A stretch of DNA of 5,386 nucleotides, from positions 1 through 5,386 of the forward strand of contig JAMCVO010000214.1 of assembly GCA_023475715.1 (NCBI GenBank), given 5' to 3'. The translations under genes were made by a program, and so were the position numbers. This document shows, piece by piece, positions 1-3,847 of this stretch. The notes beneath the pieces were generated by a model. That model ran no database searches, had not been told where the DNA came from, and was given only the letters and a program-made list of their open reading frames with translations. Every line of letters starts with the position of its first letter. Within the stretch, counting starts at the first letter, position 1. Origin of the DNA: Actinomycetota bacterium. GTDB lineage: Bacteria > Actinomycetota > Humimicrobiia > Humimicrobiales > Humimicrobiaceae.

Positions 1-127
1 TATGTGTTAATCAGGCCTAAGCATATTTTACCGTCTTTTGCTGTATTGACAACAAAACGCTCCTGTTGCAGCCTTTGGCTTAATATCTTAAGTGTTTGTA
101 ATTCATCTTCAGCGATTAAAATTTTCA
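1..127. repeat. Left arm of exact 127-bp inverted repeat
   Basis: Bases 1-127 are the exact reverse complement of 777-903; base p pairs with base 904-p throughout, with no mismatch or gap. The match fails at 128/776 and beyond, where the two upstream regions are unrelated. The left limit is the window edge, so the arm may be longer. The segment between the arms is 649 bases. Confidence 0.98.
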
Positions 128-128
128 T
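1..128 (-). CDS. Partial response regulator, N-terminal 42 codons (duplicate copy)
   Basis: Read on the minus strand from an ATG at 128-126, this encodes the start of a CheY-like receiver domain (MKILIAEDE...), cut by the window edge after 42 complete codons. The acidic pair E7-D8 is present; the phosphorylated Asp would lie outside the window. The sequence is identical to the complete regulator at 776-1450 except for the first base of the start codon (ATG here, TTG there). No convincing Shine-Dalgarno sequence precedes this ATG: the upstream bases read CTTAAATATTGCTG. The complete copy does have one. This may be the 5' end of a genuine second regulator gene transcribed leftward, a broken duplicate, or an assembly effect at a contig end. 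The coding content is certain; whether a functional gene exists here is not. Confidence 0.5.
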   Translation of the reverse strand, partial: MKILIAEDELQTLKILSQRLQQERFVVNTAKDGKICLGLINT

Positions 129-405
129 CAGCAATATTTAAGATTTTTTGGATAAAACTGTAAAAGTTCTAAAAAATATTATTTTTGAGGTCAGCAATAA
201 TAAAACTATGCGCCTGCACAAATAAAAGTCTTGAAAATAAAAATGAATGATTATAAACAGATTATATGCAAGACTTTCAATACACCTATAAAAAATCCTG
301 TATTAAAAAACCTGTATTACTGGATAAGCCAATAGCTTAATTATTTAAAAAAATAGAAATTTCCTTGATGCTAATAATCCTACATCAATTCCAAAATTAT
401 ATTCT
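129..405. other. AT-rich non-coding stretch left of the lipoprotein gene
   Basis: No convincing gene was found on either strand. It holds a 14-base tandem duplication at 291-318, and the 9-mer TCAGCAATA at both 128-136 and 191-199. A weak inverted pair, TTGATG (365-370) and CATCAA (383-388), lies just downstream of the lipoprotein gene in its direction of transcription. A T-rich run follows on the minus strand after a gap, so it could be a poor terminator. A 30-codon plus-strand frame from 243 has no ribosome binding site. If the gene at 1-128 is real, its promoter should lie here, but no clear -35/-10 pair was seen. Confidence 0.5.
291..318. repeat. 14-bp tandem duplication
   Basis: AAAAATCCTGTATT (291-304) is followed directly by AAAAAACCTGTATT (305-318), differing only at 296/310. 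It lies in non-coding DNA. It could be replication slippage or a pair of binding sites, and nothing else in the sequence supports either reading. Confidence 0.85.
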
Positions 406-543
406 CTACCAGCTTGCTGTAGTCCAACTATTTTCTTCTTCCTGATTCTGCTGTGAAACTGTTTTTTGTGTACAACTGCTAAGCAAAATAGAAGATAATA
501 CCAAAGCGATTAGTATAACTATAACGATAATGAATTTTTTCAT
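406..543 (-). CDS. Small 45-residue lipoprotein
   Basis: The minus-strand frame starts at ATG 543-541 and ends at TAG 408-406. A near-perfect Shine-Dalgarno GGGGGAG (557-551) sits seven bases before the ATG, which fixes the start. The product opens with M-K-K, then a hydrophobic helix at residues 4-21, then the lipobox L-S-S-C with Cys24. After signal peptidase II cleavage the mature peptide would be only 22 residues: polar, with three consecutive Glu (35-37) and Trp at 40 and at the C-terminal residue 45. It is presumably anchored in the inner or outer membrane. Its size is like entericidin-type small lipoproteins, but I see no sequence match and assign no function. It is transcribed divergently from the response regulator 232 bases away, so shared regulation is possible. 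A weak -10-like TATAAC lies at 589-584. Confidence 0.8.
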   Translation of the reverse strand: MKKFIIVIVILIALVLSSILLSSCTQKTVSQQNQEEENSWTTASW

Positions 544-619
544 TTTTATACTCCCCCAAATGGTTAATAACTTTATGACTTATGTTATAAAAGGTAAATT
601 AAAATACTATTAAAAATTA

Positions 620-635
620 ATTAGAATTTTCTAAT
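620..635. promoter_or_regulatory. Palindrome between divergent lipoprotein and regulator genes
   Basis: ATTAGAA (620-626) and TTCTAAT (629-635) are perfect 7-base inverted arms around a TT centre. The site lies in the divergent intergenic region, about 77 bases upstream of the lipoprotein start and 140 upstream of the regulator start. The symmetry would suit a dimeric repressor or activator. In such AT-rich DNA it could also arise by chance. Confidence 0.35.
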
Positions 636-686
636 CAAGTTTTAAAATGATAAAAAAATTGGTATTCCCCGATATTCTTTTTTTTA

Positions 687-720
687 TTTTATAAATTCAT
701 ATATAATATTTTTATAAATT
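687..720 (+). promoter_or_regulatory. Possible regulator promoter with flanking direct repeats
   Basis: TTTTATAAATT occurs at 687-697 and again at 710-720, 23 bases apart. Between them is a consensus-like -10 box, TATAAT, at 702-707, which would give a leader of roughly 60 bases before the regulator start at 776. No good -35 is present: the expected position is all T. OmpR/PhoB-family regulators usually bind direct repeats, so these copies could be autoregulatory sites. The surrounding sequence is almost pure A/T, so the call is weak. Confidence 0.25.
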
Positions 721-762
721 ATTTATTTTTAAACTAATAAATTAACCATTTTTATATATAAC

Positions 763-767
763 AAGGA
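763..767 (+). promoter_or_regulatory. Shine-Dalgarno site supporting the TTG start
   Basis: AAGGA lies eight bases before TTG at 776-778. No ATG is available nearby, and translation from this TTG gives the canonical receiver opening MKILIAEDE. This site decides the non-standard start. It is absent from the otherwise identical copy at 1-127. Confidence 0.75.
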
Positions 768-775
768 TTTTAAAT

Positions 776-1450
776 TTGAAAATTTTAATCGCTGAAGATG
801 AATTACAAACACTTAAGATATTAAGCCAAAGGCTGCAACAGGAGCGTTTTGTTGTCAATACAGCAAAAGACGGTAAAATATGCTTAGGCCTGATTAACAC
901 ATATGAATATGACTGTATCGTTTTAGACATTATGCTGCCAATCATAGATGGTCTTTCAATCCTTAAAAGCTTAAGAGCAAAAAAAATAAACACCCCCGTA
1001 CTTCTCTTAACTGCTAAAAATTCAATAAGTGACAGAGTCAAAGGACTTGAAATGGGCGCAGACGATTATCTGACAAAACCATTTTCCTTTGAAGAGCTTA
1101 TTGCAAGAATCAGAGTACTTTTAAGGCGTGAATCACAAAAGATTGTCAGTGAGTTAAGCATAGCCGATTTATCTTTAAACCTTACCACAAGAGAAGTTAA
1201 GCGCAATAGTAAAACTATTGAACTAACCATCAAGGAATACTCATTGCTGGAGTATTTGCTCAGGAACAAAGAGAGGATTTTAACAAAAGCGCAAATTGCT
1301 GAAAATATCTGGAACTACGATTTTGAATATGATTCAAATATAGTTGAAGTATACATAAAATATCTCAGAAGAAAAGTAGATGAAAATTTTAAGGAAAAGC
1401 TCATACATAATATAAGAGGTATTGGTTATGTCTTAAAGGTAAAAAAATGA
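776..1450 (+). CDS. OmpR/PhoB-family two-component response regulator
   Basis: A 224-residue protein of normal family length. The receiver domain spans about residues 1-117, with acidic pocket E7-D8, phospho-acceptor D51, switch Thr79 and invariant K101-P102. The winged-helix DNA-binding domain spans about 127-222, with a recognition-helix region near 188-202 and the hairpin-wing motif R-G-I-G-Y at 214-218. It would be phosphorylated by a membrane histidine kinase and then bind promoter DNA in the cytoplasm. The start is TTG, supported by an AAGGA site. The usual overlapping kinase gene is absent: the stop at 1448-1450 is followed 20 bases later by the end of a minus-strand gene, so the regulator is orphaned here. 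The divergent lipoprotein is a plausible target. Its first 127 coding bases after the first T are repeated exactly, inverted, at the left edge. Confidence 0.95.
   Translation: MKILIAEDELQTLKILSQRLQQERFVVNTAKDGKICLGLINTYEYDCIVLDIMLPIIDGLSILKSLRAKKINTPVLLLTAKNSISDRVKGLEMGADDYLTKPFSFEELIARIRVLLRRESQKIVSELSIADLSLNLTTREVKRNSKTIELTIKEYSLLEYLLRNKERILTKAQIAENIWNYDFEYDSNIVEVYIKYLRRKVDENFKEKLIHNIRGIGYVLKVKK
777..903. repeat. Right arm of exact 127-bp inverted repeat
   Basis: This is the exact reverse complement of 1-127. It begins at the second base of the regulator's TTG start codon and covers the first 42 codons. The match cannot be followed past 903 because the partner runs off the window at base 1. 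Confidence 0.98.
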
Positions 1451-1470
1451 GTCATGTCTCCACTTTCAAT

Positions 1471-1767
1471 CTATTTTTGGAATGTAAAAAATAAAATTAA
1501 AGTAATAGTGCTTGCCAGTGCAGTAAAAAATGTACCCCATATATATTTGGCTGAGTTTTCATTATCCGGTTTAATCGTAAGACAAAAAATAACTGAAAGA
1601 ATGGCAAAAGATACTATCCCTATCATACTCTGAGTAATCCATGGGTGACCCGTTATTGATTTTAAGATATTTTCGAATGAAACTGACAATTCTTCAATTA
1701 TTATAACTAAAGTAATAATTCCTATGGTGACTATTAATGATATTGAAAATGCCTTTATGTTTTTCAT
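1471..1767 (-). CDS. Small three-helix membrane protein, function unknown
   Basis: A 98-residue, very hydrophobic protein with probable membrane helices at about residues 6-27, 45-66 and 75-96. A short polar loop at 67-74 (K-P-D-N-E-N-S-A) separates helices 2 and 3, and a G-H-P-W-I-T segment lies just before helix 2. I do not recognise the family. It is the second gene of a two-gene minus-strand unit: its ATG lies seven bases after the upstream stop. Only a distant AGGA (about 14 bases away) could serve as a ribosome site, so translational coupling is likely. It ends 20 bases from the convergent response regulator with no clear terminator between them. The opposing plus-strand frame is much less protein-like. 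Confidence 0.75.
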   Translation of the reverse strand: MKNIKAFSISLIVTIGIITLVIIIEELSVSFENILKSITGHPWITQSMIGIVSFAILSVIFCLTIKPDNENSAKYIWGTFFTALASTITLILFFTFQK

Positions 1768-1774
1768 GCTAAAT

Positions 1775-2263
1775 TTAAATTCCTAAATTTGCTCTTACAG
1801 ATGCTGATACGATATAACCAAAGCTAACCATTATAAAACCTAAAAAAACTATTAATATACATAATGCATAAATAGGTTTCCTCGGTATTTTAATATCTGA
1901 ACTCCATCTGGGAAATGAAAGAATTGTAAGAAATAAGAAAAGGGCTAAAATAGGAATGAATAAAAAAATATGTAATTTTATCTCCATAATTATATTATTG
2001 ACCCAGAGAATATTTGTATTTTTTATGGCAGGCTCTACCAAGTTCTTGTAATGCATAACATAATTGGTCCCTGCTATAAACCAGTTTACGAAAAGTAAAA
2101 TAACTCCACCCAAAGAAATCCATTTTGCTCTGATATAACTCTTTTCCTGTTTACTGATAAGTTCCATTAATACCCATAAGAAAGATAGAATTCCAATTTC
2201 GCCTAGTGCTGCGTGCAGGATCACTATCCAGCGGGATGATGCCAATACAGCTGTTGTTTCCAT
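1775..2263 (-). CDS. Four-helix membrane protein with conserved-looking histidines
   Basis: A 162-residue integral membrane protein with probable helices at about residues 12-36, 46-69, 89-116 and 132-156. Histidines fall within or at the ends of helices: H17 in helix 1, H71 at the end of helix 2 in a G-T-N-Y-V-M-H-Y segment, and H98 in helix 3 after M-E-I-K-L. Four helices with membrane-facing histidines are typical of b-haem or metal-binding redox membrane proteins, so a haem-binding or quinone-linked role is conceivable. I cannot name the family, and this is inference only. The start is ATG at 2263-2261 with AGAGG (2274-2270) six bases upstream. It heads a two-gene unit with the 98-residue membrane protein. 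A 15-base palindrome at 2291-2305 is well placed to act as its operator. Confidence 0.8.
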   Translation of the reverse strand: METTAVLASSRWIVILHAALGEIGILSFLWVLMELISKQEKSYIRAKWISLGGVILLFVNWFIAGTNYVMHYKNLVEPAIKNTNILWVNNIIMEIKLHIFLFIPILALFLFLTILSFPRWSSDIKIPRKPIYALCILIVFLGFIMVSFGYIVSASVRANLGI

Positions 2264-2290
2264 CTATTACCTCTTTTTTTCTAAAAGATT

Positions 2291-2305
2291 TTCATAATTT
2301 ATGAA
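2291..2305. promoter_or_regulatory. TTCATAATTTATGAA palindrome, candidate operator
   Basis: A perfect 7-base inverted repeat around a single T, located 28-42 bases upstream of the start codon of the 162-residue membrane protein. The layout TTCAT-N5-ATGAA loosely resembles CRP/FNR-type sites (TTGAT-N4-ATCAA) but has different bases and one extra spacer base. The regulator is unknown. Confidence 0.4.
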
Positions 2306-2319
2306 TTTTCAAGGTTTCT

Positions 2320-2409
2320 ATGAGCACATTGTATATCAAAAATAGTGAAGATAAAATAACTGAAAAACTTCAGGTAATGAATATAAATAAATCTGATAAA
2401 TATAAATAA
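2320..2409 (+). CDS. Possible 29-residue micro-ORF, antitoxin-like N-terminus
   Basis: ATG at 2320 is preceded by AAGG (2311-2314) at a five-base distance, and the frame runs 29 codons to TAA at 2407-2409. The product begins M-S-T-L-Y-I-K-N-S-E and continues as a charged helix. The opening loosely resembles the short beta strand plus helix of ribbon-helix-helix antitoxins (VapB/Rv0623 type), but it stops at less than half the usual length and no toxin gene follows. It may be a decayed antitoxin, a true small protein, or chance in AT-rich DNA. Two more copies of the DNA encoding its N-I-N-K-S segment follow out of frame, as expected of decay by micro-duplication. Confidence 0.25.
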   Translation: MSTLYIKNSEDKITEKLQVMNINKSDKYK

Positions 2410-2436
2410 GTCTACCATTAGAATATAAATAAGTTC
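2381..2436. repeat. Three direct copies of an ATATAAATAAGTCT-like 14-mer
   Basis: Copies are ATATAAATAAATCT (2381-2394), ATATAAATAAGTCT (2400-2413) and ATATAAATAAGTTC (2423-2436). The starts are 19 and 23 bases apart, about two helical turns. The 10-base core ATATAAATAA is identical in all three. They could be protein-binding sites acting on the flanking divergent units, or remnants of small duplications. Confidence 0.8.
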
Positions 2437-2553
2437 GATGTATCTTGTGTTTATAAAATAGGAAAAATTAGAAAATTTTAATTTTTTTTTAATTCTTTTT
2501 TAATTTTTCTCCTATATATTAAAACTAATCCTTTAATTATTATTCTGTTTTTT

Positions 2554-2585
2554 TTAAACAGGAGCCCTAAAAAGCTCCTGTTTAA
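2554..2585 (+). terminator. Strong 12-bp hairpin, possible terminator or attenuator
   Basis: TTAAACAGGAGC (2554-2565) and GCTCCTGTTTAA (2574-2585) are perfect complementary arms around an eight-base loop. On the plus strand the hairpin is followed by TTAAT, so the U-tract is poor. On the minus strand it is followed by a run of A, so it cannot be a standard terminator there. A T8 run lies on the 5' side. CTGTTT at 2545-2550 can pair with AAACAG (2556-2561) in the left arm, giving an alternative hairpin with a five-base loop. Termination of plus-strand transcripts before tatA is the simplest reading. Confidence 0.5.
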
Positions 2586-2610
2586 TTAATAAAGGAATAA
2601 TTATCGTGGA

Positions 2611-2639
2611 TTGACTATTATAAGAGTTCAGTTTTTAAA
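2611..2639 (+). promoter_or_regulatory. Candidate sigma-70-type promoter for tatA
   Basis: TTGACT (2611-2616) matches the -35 consensus at five of six bases. It is 17 bases from TTTAAA (2634-2639), a four-of-six match to the -10 box. Transcription would begin near 2646, leaving a leader of about 46 bases before tatA. It lies downstream of the hairpin at 2554-2585, so that hairpin would not be in this transcript. Confidence 0.4.
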
Positions 2640-2691
2640 AGGTTATTGAAATTTATTAACAAAACTGGAAGCAAGAGATTGGAGATATAAA

Positions 2692-2898
2692 ATGTTTGGT
2701 CTGGGATGGCAGGAGTTAACCATAATTTTGGTTATTGCTCTGATTATTTTTGGTCCAAGCAAACTACCAGAGCTTGGAAAATCCTTGGGTCAGGCAATAA
2801 ATGGTTTTAAGGAAGGAACAAATAAAGTTCAAAATGCAGCAAAACAGGAACTAGAAGATATTAAAAAAACCATTAATGATGGAAATAGCGAAAAATAA
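2692..2898 (+). CDS. tatA: Twin-arginine translocase subunit TatA
   Basis: A 68-residue protein, normal to slightly short for TatA/E. It has an N-terminal membrane helix at about residues 6-20, the hinge F-G-P at 20-22, and the amphipathic helix P-E-L-G-K-S-L-G-Q-A-I-N-G-F-K at about 26-40. A charged, unstructured tail follows. Many TatA subunits assemble with TatC to carry folded, cofactor-loaded proteins across the inner membrane. The sequence fits TatA rather than TatB, which is usually longer and has a different hinge (often G-P with Glu before it). The start ATG has GGAG (2681-2684) seven bases upstream. The next gene, 94 bases away with no clear terminator between, encodes a protein with a twin-arginine signal, so this TatA may be co-expressed with its substrate. 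No tatC is in the window. Confidence 0.95.
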   Translation: MFGLGWQELTIILVIALIIFGPSKLPELGKSLGQAINGFKEGTNKVQNAAKQELEDIKKTINDGNSEK

Positions 2899-2992
2899 AA
2901 GCTTGTCCAAAATTACTTAGGTACAGAATGTTTTACTTTTTTAAAGAATAAGTATTTAAAGAAATTTTATTTAGCAGGTAGAGCAGAGATAA

Positions 2993-3847
2993 ATGAAAAA
3001 AGATTTGAACAGACGGGATTTCCTAAAGATATCAGGAGGAATGATAGGGTTGGCTATCATGTCCTCATCAATATTAAACGTGTTGAGCCGGTCCAGAGCG
3101 AAAGATTCGACACAGCAAACAAGTAATAAAGCATTAAGTCAGTGGTGTATGGTAATCGATTTACGTAAGTGTGAAGGTTGTGTCACCATTGATAAGCCAC
3201 CTCAATGTACCCAAGCCTGTATAGCAATGCACTTTGTTCCCAAAGAACAAAAGTGGATTGAAGTTTATAAGGTAGAACAACCAGGAGAAGGAAATTATTT
3301 TATGCCTACCCCTTGTTATCATTGTGAAAATGCTCCCTGCGTGAAAGTATGCCCCGTAAAAGCTACATATCATAATGAAGAGGGCATAGTCCTAGTTGAT
3401 CACTTTCGATGCATTGGTTGCCGGCTTTGCATGGCAGCCTGTCCATATCAGAGGCGTTTCTTCAATTGGGGCACGCCTAATCTTCCTCCTGAGGCAGCAT
3501 TCGCTAAATATTCTCCTGAATTTCCGGTACCGGCTAAAAGAGGAACGGTCATTAAATGCATATTTTGTGCACACTTACTTAAGGTAGGTAAATTGCCAGC
3601 TTGTGTTGCAGGTTGTCCTATGAAGGCTCTTTATATGGGTGATTTTAACAGAAACACGGCAAGCAATGGTGTGGAGGTAGTACAACTCTCCAAGTTTCTT
3701 GATGAGAATAATGCATACCGTTATAAGGAAGAGTTGGGTACTCAGCCCCGGGTGTGGTACTTGCCAGGACATGGCCAGCTCCTTGGCAGGCATCCCGACG
3801 ATCTTCGCGAGCTCAAATCAATAGTGTGGAAAGGAAGTGAGGATTAA
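2993..3847 (+). CDS. Tat-exported 4x[4Fe-4S] electron-transfer subunit (DmsB/PsrB/NrfC type)
   Basis: A 284-residue iron-sulfur subunit. The N-terminus carries a twin-arginine signal, N-R-R-D-F-L-K (6-12), followed by a hydrophobic stretch to about residue 31, so the folded protein goes to the periplasmic side. All sixteen ligand cysteines for four [4Fe-4S] clusters are present: C60/63/72/76, C108/111/116/120, C140/143/146/150 and C189/192/204/208; C52 is extra. Such subunits pass electrons between a catalytic molybdopterin or cytochrome partner and a quinone-linked NrfD-type membrane protein. That membrane gene follows with no gap. The ribosome site is weak (AGAGA near 2985-2989), but the start is fixed by the Tat signal. 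Similar proteins include DsrO, TtrB and the Fe-S part of ActB; the pathway cannot be settled without the missing catalytic subunit. Confidence 0.93.
   Translation: MKKDLNRRDFLKISGGMIGLAIMSSSILNVLSRSRAKDSTQQTSNKALSQWCMVIDLRKCEGCVTIDKPPQCTQACIAMHFVPKEQKWIEVYKVEQPGEGNYFMPTPCYHCENAPCVKVCPVKATYHNEEGIVLVDHFRCIGCRLCMAACPYQRRFFNWGTPNLPPEAAFAKYSPEFPVPAKRGTVIKCIFCAHLLKVGKLPACVAGCPMKALYMGDFNRNTASNGVEVVQLSKFLDENNAYRYKEELGTQPRVWYLPGHGQLLGRHPDDLRELKSIVWKGSED

Larger units (their letters stand above)
2264..2691. other. 428-base AT-rich intergenic region between divergent units
   Basis: This region separates the minus-strand membrane-protein pair from tatA. In order it holds a 15-base palindrome (2291-2305), a possible 29-codon micro-ORF (2320-2409), and three copies of a 14-base direct repeat (2381-2436). 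A T-rich tract with outer inverted arms AAAAATTA (2463-2470) and TAATTTTT (2501-2508) follows, then a 12-base-pair hairpin (2554-2585) and a promoter-like sequence (2611-2639). No RNA gene or longer coding region was recognised on either strand. Confidence 0.7.

Noticed and set aside
243..335. 30-codon plus-strand frame M-N-D-Y-K-Q...
   Set aside because: No ribosome binding site, no recognisable domain, and short frames are expected by chance in such AT-rich DNA.
661..690. GGTAT-TCCCCG-ATATT followed by a T run as a terminator
   Set aside because: The stem is only five pairs, two of them G-U, and there is no plus-strand gene upstream to terminate.
1454..1630. Plus-strand frame starting M-S-P-L-S-I-Y-F-W right after the regulator, in the place of a histidine kinase
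   Set aside because: It stops after about 59 codons, shows no kinase features, and is antisense to a more convincing three-helix membrane protein coupled to its upstream gene.
2381..2436. CRISPR-like repeat-spacer array
   Set aside because: Units are 14 bases with 5- and 9-base gaps, too short and irregular for a CRISPR array, and no cas gene is present.
2554..2585. Hairpin as terminator of the minus-strand membrane-protein operon
   Set aside because: It lies upstream of that operon's start codon and is followed on the minus strand by A rather than T.
2940..2963. TTTAAAGAA repeated at 2940 and 2955 between tatA and the Fe-S gene
   Set aside because: Two nine-base AT-rich copies without symmetry or promoter context are not enough to call a regulatory site.
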